A DNA stretch of 64,000 nucleotides from Spirochaetes bacterium ADurb.BinA120. Lineage in GTDB: Bacteria; Spirochaetota; UBA4802; UBA5368. Shown piece by piece: positions 36,235-44,829 of this stretch. A program made the position numbers and the translations under genes. A model generated the notes under the pieces. The model was given only the letters and a program-made list of their open reading frames with translations. It ran no database searches and was not told where the DNA came from. The number at the start of each line of letters is the position of its first letter. The first letter of the stretch is position 1. Location: NCBI GenBank assembly GCA_002069125.1, contig MVZN01000003.1:52934-116933 (forward strand), written 5' to 3'.

Positions 36235-36741
36235 TCAGGCCAGATCTATGATGAGCTCTATGCGGTTGCCGCGCTCGTTCCAGCGCGGGCTGCAGAACTG
36301 GCGGATGATTTTAAGGCCCCTTCCCCGAAGAGGCAGAGGCCCGGTGTCGGTGATGGCATCGAAGCATCGGGCGTCGGAAAAACCCGCGCCCTCGTCACTC
36401 ACGCTGATTTTAAGATGGTGGGTATTCTTGGAAACGGAGATAAACACCATTTTTTGGGCGTCCCACTTGTTGCCGTGTTCCATGGCGTTGGTGACGGCCT
36501 CGTCAATGATGAGATATAGCTCGTCCCTTGAAAGCCTTGTCGACAGGCCTTTGCTATGTATGTTTTCGATTACCGCGTTGACACTATCCTTGCGGGAGTC
36601 TTTCAGCGACGGAAACGAAATATTGAATATCTCTGCGCTTTTAATCTCTGGCATATCGCTTTTCTTGGTTTTTCGCTCCGCCCCGGATCTCCCTTTGAAT
36701 GGTTTCGCCGCCTCGGACGCCAGCCCCTTGCCATCCGCCAT
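36235..36741 (-). CDS. RsbW/SpoIIAB-like serine kinase, anti-sigma type
   Basis: The protein is 168 residues. After a Lys-rich N-terminal extension of about 40 residues comes a GHKL ATPase domain of the HATPase_c_2 type: N box DEAVTNAMEHGN, G1 box DEGAGF, G2 box RGRGLKIIRQFC. Such proteins bind a sigma factor or other partner and phosphorylate a STAS protein. First gene of a three-gene operon ending in that STAS protein. No sigma factor gene is in the window. Confidence 0.9.
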   Translation of the reverse strand: MADGKGLASEAAKPFKGRSGAERKTKKSDMPEIKSAEIFNISFPSLKDSRKDSVNAVIENIHSKGLSTRLSRDELYLIIDEAVTNAMEHGNKWDAQKMVFISVSKNTHHLKISVSDEGAGFSDARCFDAITDTGPLPLRGRGLKIIRQFCSPRWNERGNRIELIIDLA

Positions 36742-36954
36742 ATTTAGAGCCGTTTGCGCGCAATTATCAAGGGAATATAGTATGATTTTTGGAAAAATTC
36801 AAGAATTATCCGCCCGAATTCCAGCCCTCCGGTCAATAGCATATCTGGAAATCCAGGGCGCGTCTGAACTTAGGGCGCGGAATTTCATCTGTTACCCCGC
36901 GTCGATAGCCCGGCGGATGTATCTCTGGCGCCGCCGGGGAAATGAAAGCCGATG

Positions 36955-37028
36955 TCGGGATGGGGAGATTTGAACTCCCGGCTTCTGCGTCCCGAACGCA
37001 GCGCGCTACCTGGCTGCGCTACATCCCG
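36955..37028 (-). tRNA. tRNA-Pro (anticodon CGG)
   Basis: Cloverleaf on the minus strand: acceptor CGGGATG/CATCCCG, D-arm AGCGCAGCCAGGTAGCGC, anticodon stem-loop CTGCG-TTCGGGA-CGCAG giving CGG (reads CCG), T-arm with GTTCAAATC, discriminator A, no encoded CCA. Confidence 0.97.
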
Positions 37029-37597
37029 ATGTCCTTCCGGCTGTATTAACTCCCGCCATTGCCTTTTTTTTCAATCGTTTTTTTAATTGTATAGCGTAAT
37101 TTTACCCCCTCTTCCACCGGCCCTTTCCCGGGCTGGCCCCCCTCAGAGCCGCGGATGTACGCCGGTAGAACGGGGCGCCGGCGGGAGGTGCGCTCCCCCG
37201 GGAGCTTTCAGCGGAGCGCCATGTCGCGGAGTTGAATATATATTGTATTATGTATGTCAAAACTGTACCACTTCCGGCGGCGGCAGACGGTAAAAATTAC
37301 TTGCCATATTTCAGCGCGGCTGGCTGAATACCTAAATGGCCCGGTAGACAGGCGCATGCCCCATCCTGCATCCGGCCTCCCTGCGGCAGGTCAGTTACTG
37401 AATGGAATGCAATATCACGTTGCATATCGGTCAGAAGGGTGAAACTATAACTGATTCTCATTAATCGAAAAAAGCGTACAATCAATCAAATGCGCTCCGT
37501 CGGCGGCGTCCGGCGGTGAAGTCCATGTTCGTCGGGTATTCCGCTTTACGGGGCAATCCGCGACGCCCGACGGCCTGAAGATCAGGAGTGAAAGCCA
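37029..37597. other. Intergenic region upstream of plsB, 569 bases
   Basis: No gene supported; open frames are short and low in protein character. A GC-rich block (37110-37215) separates AT-rich flanks. 37440-37490 is AT-rich and probably contains the plsB promoter. A CGTCGGG/CCCGACG inverted pair frames 37531-37572. Confidence 0.5.
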
Positions 37598-40225
37598 ATG
37601 AAGAATGGCGACGATTCGGGGATAATCACCTCGAATGTTTATGACGGTGAAATATACAACAGGCTCAATCCGCTGGTCGAGAGGATCACCGGCCTCGTGT
37701 TTCGCAATATCGATTTCGACGCCGAGAGCCTGAAAACCCTCCGGGAGTGTTCGGCCGAGAACAGGCATATAGTGTATGCGTCCTTCCACAGCTCGAACAT
37801 TTCTCTGCTCATTCTGTACAATCTCCTTCGACGGCACGGGTTCGAGCCGCCCGTATTCTCGCTCGAGTACAATCCGTTCATGCTCCAGACGGTCGGTTTC
37901 GTATGGAGGCGTATCGTAAAGCTGCTAGACCAGGTCATTTTGAGGAGGAAATACAAGTTTGTCCTCGACACGGACCACGTGAGGAGGCTCATCACCGGAG
38001 GGAAAAGCATCATCCTCTCCCTCATGTCGCGGCGCTTTTTCATCAAGCGCTATATGGAGATAAAGTACGATTCGATACTACACCTGATCGAGGTGCAGAA
38101 AAGCATCGATACCCCCATATACCTTCTACCGCAGATGATCTTCTGGAACCGGAACCCGGAGCGGACCGGAAATAAAAGCGTCATCTGGACCTCGCCCCGC
38201 GATATTCTCACCTCCAAGGCCACCGGCGACAAGGGGCTCATCTCGGGATGGATAGCGACCCTCAAGAGCCCCATGCCGGCCTACGCTCGCATAACGGAGC
38301 CCCTTAATCTTCGGGAGGAGATTGCCGCCTCCAGATCGGACGATTCCCGGCAGATAGCCATGGAAATTCGAAACAAGCTTCTCGGCATATACCATCACGA
38401 GAAGCGCACCACGCTCGGGCCCGTCATAAAGTCACGGCAGGAGATGATGGAAAAGGTGCTCTACCACAGGAACGTGCTCGACGAGATCGCGCGGCTCGTG
38501 CGCGAGGAGGGCGCCCCCGAACGGAAGCTTCGCAGAAAAGCCTACAGGTACTACCGCGAGATCGCCGCGGACTATTCGCTGGTGTACACAAGCTATTTCG
38601 CCAAGTCGGTCAGCGTGCTTCTTCGCAAGATATTCGACGGAATATCATACGATCCCGAATCCATCAAGATGCTTCGCGAGGCCGCCCAGAGGGGGCCGCT
38701 CGTCTTTACGCCATGCCACAAGAGCCACATGGACTACCTTATTATATCATTCCTGCTGTTCATGAACAACATGTTCCCACCGCACATCGCCGCGGGGGTG
38801 AATCTCAGCTTCTGGCCCATGGGAGTGATCTTCAGGCATTCCGGGGCTTTTTTCCTGCGCCGCTCGTTCAAGGGCCTCAAGCTGTATCCGGTCATATTCA
38901 AGCAGTACATCAAGACCCTGGTTTCGGAGGGCTACAGCATCGAGTTCTTCATCGAGGGAGGGCGTACGCGCACAGGGAAGCTCGCGCTCCCCAAGCTCGG
39001 CTTCCTTAATTACCTGATGGACGCGATAGACGAGGGATATAACACGGACCTGGTGTTCGTGCCCGTGGCCATCAACTATGACCGCATCCTGGAGGAGCAG
39101 AGCTATGTCGCGGAGGTAAAGGGGCGCGAGAAAACCGCCGAATCGGTATCCGCAATGGTGGAGAGCCGCAAACTTCTGAAAAGAAAATACGGCAGGGTGT
39201 ATGTCACGTTCAATTCCCCCTTCACCCTGAATGAAATAAAGGAGAGCGGCGTCGGGAGCGATAAAATAGCCCTCGAGGTGGCGAATAACGTCATACGGCG
39301 CATCAACGAGGTCACGGTGGTTACGCCCTTCGCGCTTGCGACAGCGGCCATGCTTATCTCCGCGGTAAAGGGGTTCTCCCGCCGGATGCTCGTGGAACGG
39401 ATAACGGCCATCCACCGCTATTTTACGGCGGCGGGGATTCGCATGTCGGAATCGCTTCACGACCTGTCCAATCTGGACGAGATCGTGGATTACGTTATCG
39501 GCGCCTATATGGAGGACAGGATCGTCGAGGAGCTCCGTGTTGAGGGTAGTAAAAAAAAGGAGGTGGTAAAGGATTTTTACCTGTTAAGGGAGGATAACAG
39601 GGCGCGGATCGTCTTTTACAAGAACAGCATAATCCATTACCTCGCCCCCCTCAGCATGGCCGCTGTCGCGGTCCTCGTGTCGCGAAAAAATGGGGACACC
39701 GGGTACACGGCCATAAGGGAGGCCTGCCGCGGCATCGAGCGTCTTTTTTCCAACGAGTTCGTTCTGCCTTCGCCGGAGGAGGATGACGGGCTTCCGTTCC
39801 GCCGCGAGGTCTTCGAGCATCTTCGGGCGGAAAAAATCATATCGGTAGATAACGATACGATAACGGCCGACGAGACCGGCGCGGATGTTCTGAAGTATCA
39901 CGCGAAAATTATACAGGAGTATTTCGAATCGTATTTAATCGTTCTCCACACGGTTCTCAACCAGCGCGTACGAAAGATGGGAAGAAAGGACTTTATAGCG
40001 GACGTTAGAAGGGCGGGGGTGCGCCTGTACCACACGGGGGAGGCGCGCCTTTCGGAGTCGCTTTCCATGCCGAACTACGAAAACGCTGTCCACAGGCTCG
40101 TCGACGATGGAATCCTGGTCCAGAGGGGCGCCGGTCAGAAAAACGCCGAGATCAGCACGGTCGACAAGGACCGGGCGCTCGAGCTCTTCAGCTTTATAAA
40201 GGCCTGCCTGGAGGTGATTGCCTGA
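37598..40225 (+). CDS. plsB: Glycerol-3-phosphate acyltransferase, PlsB type
   Basis: Catalyses the first step of phospholipid synthesis, acylating sn-glycerol-3-phosphate at position 1. 875 residues, in the range of PlsB (about 807 in E. coli). Residues about 40-200 form a degenerate acyltransferase-like domain. The active domain (about 355-520) has the HxxxxD motif CHKSHMDY, GAFFLRRSF, FFIEGGRTRTGK and VFVPVAINYDR. The C-terminal 300 residues match the PlsB tail. An AGGAG site precedes the ATG. Inner-membrane peripheral enzyme. Confidence 0.93.
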   Translation: MKNGDDSGIITSNVYDGEIYNRLNPLVERITGLVFRNIDFDAESLKTLRECSAENRHIVYASFHSSNISLLILYNLLRRHGFEPPVFSLEYNPFMLQTVGFVWRRIVKLLDQVILRRKYKFVLDTDHVRRLITGGKSIILSLMSRRFFIKRYMEIKYDSILHLIEVQKSIDTPIYLLPQMIFWNRNPERTGNKSVIWTSPRDILTSKATGDKGLISGWIATLKSPMPAYARITEPLNLREEIAASRSDDSRQIAMEIRNKLLGIYHHEKRTTLGPVIKSRQEMMEKVLYHRNVLDEIARLVREEGAPERKLRRKAYRYYREIAADYSLVYTSYFAKSVSVLLRKIFDGISYDPESIKMLREAAQRGPLVFTPCHKSHMDYLIISFLLFMNNMFPPHIAAGVNLSFWPMGVIFRHSGAFFLRRSFKGLKLYPVIFKQYIKTLVSEGYSIEFFIEGGRTRTGKLALPKLGFLNYLMDAIDEGYNTDLVFVPVAINYDRILEEQSYVAEVKGREKTAESVSAMVESRKLLKRKYGRVYVTFNSPFTLNEIKESGVGSDKIALEVANNVIRRINEVTVVTPFALATAAMLISAVKGFSRRMLVERITAIHRYFTAAGIRMSESLHDLSNLDEIVDYVIGAYMEDRIVEELRVEGSKKKEVVKDFYLLREDNRARIVFYKNSIIHYLAPLSMAAVAVLVSRKNGDTGYTAIREACRGIERLFSNEFVLPSPEEDDGLPFRREVFEHLRAEKIISVDNDTITADETGADVLKYHAKIIQEYFESYLIVLHTVLNQRVRKMGRKDFIADVRRAGVRLYHTGEARLSESLSMPNYENAVHRLVDDGILVQRGAGQKNAEISTVDKDRALELFSFIKACLEVIA

Positions 40226-40237
40226 GCGGGCTTTTCG

Positions 40238-42064
40238 TCAGGAATCGTCTTCGGCCGACTGGTATTCAGCAAGCTCCTTGCGCAGTATGTTCCGCTTCTC
40301 CTTGAGCCGCTTTCCGGCATAGGTGTCCCTGACTCGAAGCGGCGCCTCGAACGTATCGATGGTCTCGACCATAAGCTTGACCGGCTCGCCCTTGGTCCTG
40401 GCTTCGCGAATCTCCTGCGTGGTGGGAAGGATGATCGCGTAGATGGAATAAGGCGTGTGTATGAGCGCGTGGCCTCGGCTGAGGTATGCGTCCGAAAAAC
40501 CCCCGTCGATGTTTATAGCGCGCCCGTCGGCCGAGGCGATCTTCTCCCCCTTCTTGAAGTCCACCGGCGTATGGCCATAGACGATCCGCTTAACCTCGAA
40601 CTCCTCCATGATGAGATCCATGAATTCGGGCTTCTTCAAGTTTTCGCCCCAGAAAAGGAGCTTCTCCTTGTGGGTGGCCTTGTCGATAAAGAAATAGCGC
40701 TCGAAGGTCTTCATGGCGTCCTTTCCGAAAAAGGGCGATTTCGGGCCGCACCATAGGTAGAACATAATGGCCAGCTCCCGTTCGTTTTGGGCTCGCCCCT
40801 CGAAGTAGTTATTTCCTATGTTCTTTATCATCTCCTGAAGATGGATGAAGAGCTCCCTGCCGCGCCTGCCGAGCAGCTCCTCGAATTTGCCGTCGGCGGT
40901 GCTGGGTATCAGCGCGTGTATGTTGAGGATGTAATTGTTGATATGGTACATGGCGCCATGGTCGAAGAAAAACCGCATGATCGATTTGAGGCGCTCGCTT
41001 CCGGTAAATTGTCGTGCGAGATCGTCGATGACCCCGGCCTCCTCGTCGCTGAGCCTCGGTGGATCGTCGAGGTCGAGCGTGGGGAAGTACGTATCGGTGA
41101 GCCCGGCGGTATCGCCCTTTCCAAGCATGTCCGCAAGCCTGTCCAGCCAGAGCCTCGACTCCATGCCGAAATCGGGATTGTCGCGGATGGTCTTTTCCTC
41201 CAGTTTGAACTGGATCATCGCCAGGGTCTTTTCCAGCTTGCGTGAGAGCTCCTTTTTGGCCTTGAAGTTCCCTCCAACGCCGTCGGGATATAGCCGTTCG
41301 GCGAGATCTATAAGCGCCTCGAGGTCGATGCCGAGACGGCCGAGGAACTCCAGGTTGTCGTAGCGCACGCTTATGCGAAGCGCCTCCGCCACCATGGAGC
41401 GGTTGCCGGCGGCCGCCCCCATCCACAGAATATCGTGGTTTCCCCAGACGAACTTTACGTAGGGACGGATCTCGCGGCTGTTGAGGATGCGCACTATCTT
41501 GTCCGGTTCGTCGCCGCGGTCGAAAATGTCGCCGAGGACGATCAGGTTCCCCAGAATCACCTGCTTCACGATCTTGCACAGGGCCGAGATCACGCGGCCG
41601 GCTATCAGGGCGTTTTCGTATATGATGTTCGGGACAGGATAATTGAGGATGAGGTTTTCGAGCACCAGCTTGAGGTCCCTGTTGATGTTGTCGCGGATAA
41701 GGTCGAAATCGGCGACGTTCTGGACGCGGTACTGGATAATCCGTACAAGGGAGGAGATCACGTCCTGGGGCTCCATGGCGTAGGTCTCCGTTCGAAAATA
41801 TTTTTCCCGCCGTATTATCCGCCCCAAGTATTCTATTTTTTCGTCCGAGAATGTCTTTGGAAGGGCCTCGTAGCAGATCCGCCAGACAAGCCCGAAGCGC
41901 CCTTTAAGGATCGATACGAAGCGGTCGCCGGCTCCGTGCGGATCGCTGATCCACATGGTTACGTCGATAAACGAATCGAGCCGTGTTTCGATTTCCGTCA
42001 GTTCACGGATGATATCGTGCATTCGGGCGATGTTTTGCCTGACCGTGGGTGTGCGAGTGGGCAT
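40238..42064 (-). CDS. fbp: Fructose-1,6-bisphosphatase, class III
   Basis: The start is at 42064 (MPTRTPTVRQN), with GGAGG about 8 bases upstream. 608 residues, a size unique to class III enzymes (Bacillus Fbp type). It has a calcineurin-like metallophosphatase core: GDIFDRGDEPD, VWGNHDILWMG, YGHTPVDFKKGEK and NIDGGFSDAY. Gluconeogenic enzyme hydrolysing fructose-1,6-bisphosphate. It converges on plsB with a 12-base gap. It may be the first part of a carbon-storage set with gpmI and glgA. Confidence 0.95.
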   Translation of the reverse strand: MPTRTPTVRQNIARMHDIIRELTEIETRLDSFIDVTMWISDPHGAGDRFVSILKGRFGLVWRICYEALPKTFSDEKIEYLGRIIRREKYFRTETYAMEPQDVISSLVRIIQYRVQNVADFDLIRDNINRDLKLVLENLILNYPVPNIIYENALIAGRVISALCKIVKQVILGNLIVLGDIFDRGDEPDKIVRILNSREIRPYVKFVWGNHDILWMGAAAGNRSMVAEALRISVRYDNLEFLGRLGIDLEALIDLAERLYPDGVGGNFKAKKELSRKLEKTLAMIQFKLEEKTIRDNPDFGMESRLWLDRLADMLGKGDTAGLTDTYFPTLDLDDPPRLSDEEAGVIDDLARQFTGSERLKSIMRFFFDHGAMYHINNYILNIHALIPSTADGKFEELLGRRGRELFIHLQEMIKNIGNNYFEGRAQNERELAIMFYLWCGPKSPFFGKDAMKTFERYFFIDKATHKEKLLFWGENLKKPEFMDLIMEEFEVKRIVYGHTPVDFKKGEKIASADGRAINIDGGFSDAYLSRGHALIHTPYSIYAIILPTTQEIREARTKGEPVKLMVETIDTFEAPLRVRDTYAGKRLKEKRNILRKELAEYQSAEDDS

Positions 42065-42155
42065 TGCGTCCTCCGGGGGAAATGGCAAAGGTATTCCGGG
42101 AAAAACCGGTTGATTCGGACGCGCCCGCGCCACTGGGGCCCGTCCGGGGCGTTCA

Positions 42156-42647
42156 TCACATGATCTTGCCGCCGACGTCGTCGATATCGATGTTTTCCAG
42201 CATCTCTTTCAGGGTTTCGGCATCGTACCTGTGGGCCGCCCGGTCCAGGCCCATTGCGAGTCCGAAAACTTTTTTTCGCACGAACATGGGCGAGCCGGTG
42301 CGGAGGGCGAGCGCAATGGCGTCGCTCGGCCTGCTGTCGATCTCTATGCGCTCGCCGTCGCGTTCGAGCGTGATTTTGGCGTAGAATATATTGTCTTTTA
42401 AATCGTCCACAAGGATCGATTCCACCTGCCATGAGAGATGTCGAATGGTGCTGGCGAGAAGGTCGTGTGTGAGCGGGCGGACGGGTTTTTTGCCTTCTAT
42501 CTCGATCGCGATAAGGCTCGCCTCGAGCGGGGCAACGAGGATTGGAAGGACGTCCCCCGAGTCCCTTGCCTGAAGAAGCACCACGGGGGATCCCGAGTTC
42601 TGGTCGAGAAAAACGTTGACTACGTCCACCCTGGACAATGATAACAT
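42156..42647 (-). CDS. Bifunctional nuclease-family (DUF151) protein
   Basis: The start at 42647 (MLSLSRVDVVNVF) follows GGAGGGG at proper spacing. 163 residues. The DUF151/BFN signature is clear: VVLLQARDSGDVLPILVAPL, then ALIAIEIEGKKPVRPLTHDL and RPSDAIALALRTGSPMFV. Plant and bacterial members have been reported to cut DNA and RNA, though many are uncharacterised. A UVR-type C-terminal extension, seen in some relatives, is absent. Upstream of fbp, possibly co-transcribed (gap about 90 bases). Confidence 0.88.
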   Translation of the reverse strand: MLSLSRVDVVNVFLDQNSGSPVVLLQARDSGDVLPILVAPLEASLIAIEIEGKKPVRPLTHDLLASTIRHLSWQVESILVDDLKDNIFYAKITLERDGERIEIDSRPSDAIALALRTGSPMFVRKKVFGLAMGLDRAAHRYDAETLKEMLENIDIDDVGGKIM

Positions 42648-42736
42648 GGCCCCTCCATAGCCGGGACATGCCGGGCATATATACAAAATATGCCCGGGCG
42701 GCGGAAAGAGCAAGCAATTTACGCCCTCCGGCCCCC

Positions 42737-43600
42737 TTAAAGCTCCATGTAGTCGCGTTTTACGATGAAATCGATAATGAGCTCTCCGGCCTTTTCGCTG
42801 TGCGTTTCCTTGTTGCTGGCCAGCTCGCGGTATCCGGCGCGTGGAAGCAGGCCGACCATCTTGTTGAGGGCCTCGTTGCCGTGCAGCTTGTCGAGGGCCG
42901 CCCCTATGATAAGTACGGGCGTTTTAACCTCGGGCAGGACGTGCCAGATCGAATAATTGCGTATGGCGATCGCGTTATATTTCAGCTTGTATGGATCGGC
43001 GGCGTCCAGGGTGGATTCGTATTTTTTTACCTGCTCCTGTTCGTTCTTTTTGTCGAGCCGGAAGTTGCGCAGGTACCATTTAACCACCGGTTTTAGGACC
43101 AGGTAGAACGAGGGTGGAAAGGCGGGAATTACGTATCCCAAAAACCTGGGGAAGCGGAATTCGGCATTGGGCCCGACGAGAATGGCGCAGAGCGGCTTTC
43201 TGCCCGGTTGCGCCAGATATTCGAGGATGGCGCTGGCGCCGAGCGAGCTGCCCGCCATCACGAACTCACGGCGCCCCGGAACGAGTTTTTCGACCGCTTC
43301 ACGTATATCGGCGGCAAGCCGATCCATCGCGAAGCCGACCCTTCGGTTCCGCGGCACGATGGAGGAGCGTTTTTCGCGCGTTTCGAGGTAGATGGTGCGG
43401 TATTCCGCGCTGAGGGTTTTTATGACTCCGGTCCATCCTGATATCGCCGATATCCATCCGGCCACGAAAAGAATCACCGGCCGCCTGTCGTTGTCTCGCT
43501 TTGGAATGAAGTCGATTATCTTGAGCGCCACGCCGTCCGAGACCGCGAAGTGATAGTCCTTAACCGTACAGCCCTCGCCGGCGTATTGGGAATAGTCCAT
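42737..43600 (-). CDS. Alpha/beta hydrolase
   Basis: The start is set at 43600 (MDYSQYAGEG) because the longer frame overlaps the upstream gene and an AGGGGTAAGG site fits here. 287 residues. An alpha/beta-hydrolase fold with nucleophile elbow AGSSLGAS (Ser near residue 122), an acid in GAALDKLHG and the likely catalytic His in NKETHSEKAG. No signal peptide. It resembles lysophospholipase/monoacylglycerol-lipase-like proteins, but the substrate is unknown. It follows the dehydrogenase gene by 4 bases. Confidence 0.83.
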   Translation of the reverse strand: MDYSQYAGEGCTVKDYHFAVSDGVALKIIDFIPKRDNDRRPVILFVAGWISAISGWTGVIKTLSAEYRTIYLETREKRSSIVPRNRRVGFAMDRLAADIREAVEKLVPGRREFVMAGSSLGASAILEYLAQPGRKPLCAILVGPNAEFRFPRFLGYVIPAFPPSFYLVLKPVVKWYLRNFRLDKKNEQEQVKKYESTLDAADPYKLKYNAIAIRNYSIWHVLPEVKTPVLIIGAALDKLHGNEALNKMVGLLPRAGYRELASNKETHSEKAGELIIDFIVKRDYMEL

Positions 43601-43604
43601 GGCC

Positions 43605-44654
43605 TTACCCCTGGAGTTTTTTAATGATGTCATTGCCCACGGCCGAAGTGGAATCGTGGCCGCCCCTGTCCGGCGTGCGCACCCTTCCCCCGGCCAGATT
43701 GGCCCGCACGGCGTTTCGGACCCGGCCGGCCAGCTCGACCTCGCCCAGAAATTCGCACATCATGGCGGCCGAGAGTATGGCCGCGATAGGATTGGCCTTT
43801 CCCGTACCCGCTATGTCGGGCGCGGACCCGTGGACTGGTTCGAACATGGAGGGGTATCTACGCGTCGGGTTGATGTTGGCGCTTCCCGCGAAACCCATCC
43901 CTCCGACTATGATGGCGGCTATGTCGGTAAGTATGTCTCCGAAAAGGTTGGAGCATACAACTACGTCGAACATCCCCGGCGAGCGCACGAAGTTCATGGC
44001 GGCGGCGTCAACGAGCATTGGTGCGCACGTTACATCGGGATAGTCCTTTGCCACGTCGGCGAGCACGGAGTCCCAGAAGACCATGCTGTATTTCAGCGCA
44101 TTGGACTTGGTGATGCTGGTAAGGTGACGTCGCTCACGCTTGCGCGCGGTTTCGAAGGCATAGCGGATGATTCGCTCGGTCCCCATGCGGGTAAAGTAAT
44201 TTACCTGCATGGCGGCCTCGTGGGGGGTCCCTACGTAGTGACGGCCGCCCAAGTCCGTGTACTCGCCCTCGGTATTCTCGCGGATTACCACCATGTCGAT
44301 TTGGCCCGGCGCGATGTTTTTTAGAGGGCAGTCCACGCCATCGTAAAGAAAGGTGGGGCGTATGTTTACATACTGGTCGAAGCCCTTTCGCATGGATAGA
44401 AGCGGCTCCACGGCGATATGGTCGGGGGCCTTCGAGGCGTCGCCAAGGGCGCCGAGGAGTATGGCGTCGAAGGGCATGAGGCGGTCCAGATAGTCCCGGG
44501 GCGCGCACCGGCCGGTGGAGGCGTAGAGCGAGCTGTTCCAGTCGAAGAGTGTGAACTCGAAAGAGGCGGGGAGCGCCTCGAGCACCCTGCGCGCCTCGGC
44601 AATGACTTCGGGGCCTACCCCGTCCCCTGGATAAAGGGCTACTTTGTATGCCAT
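43605..44654 (-). CDS. Isopropylmalate/isocitrate-type dehydrogenase, closest to tartrate/D-malate group
   Basis: The start at 44654 (MAYKVALYPGDGVGPEV) matches the conserved N-terminus. 349 residues. A beta-decarboxylating dehydrogenase that uses NAD(P) and a divalent metal: VIRENTEGEY, the Lys in ITKSNALKYS, the metal site CSNLFGDILTDI, and MFEPVHGSAPDIAGTGKANP. The GEYTDLGGRHYVGTPHE loop resembles tartrate/D-malate dehydrogenases more than LeuB, which usually reads GDIYFGEPRG. No leucine genes are adjacent. D-malate, tartrate or 3-isopropylmalate are the likely substrates. Confidence 0.88.
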   Translation of the reverse strand: MAYKVALYPGDGVGPEVIAEARRVLEALPASFEFTLFDWNSSLYASTGRCAPRDYLDRLMPFDAILLGALGDASKAPDHIAVEPLLSMRKGFDQYVNIRPTFLYDGVDCPLKNIAPGQIDMVVIRENTEGEYTDLGGRHYVGTPHEAAMQVNYFTRMGTERIIRYAFETARKRERRHLTSITKSNALKYSMVFWDSVLADVAKDYPDVTCAPMLVDAAAMNFVRSPGMFDVVVCSNLFGDILTDIAAIIVGGMGFAGSANINPTRRYPSMFEPVHGSAPDIAGTGKANPIAAILSAAMMCEFLGEVELAGRVRNAVRANLAGGRVRTPDRGGHDSTSAVGNDIIKKLQG

Positions 44655-44829
44655 TATACTGTCCTTGTCGGGTATTTTCACGGCGGTAAGGGCCCCGTAT
44701 GGGGCTCTTGCTTCCACAGTACGCCGCCTTGCCCGTGTGTAAACAAAAAAATGAAGCGGTTCGGAGTCGACAAGCGATTGACAGATTGCCGGGGCCCTGC
44801 TTATATTCTTCGCATTCCGGAGGTGGCGA

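Noticed and set aside
37445..37837. 130-codon minus-strand frame at the start of plsB
   Set aside because: Mostly antisense to plsB and its leader, with no ribosome site or family signal.
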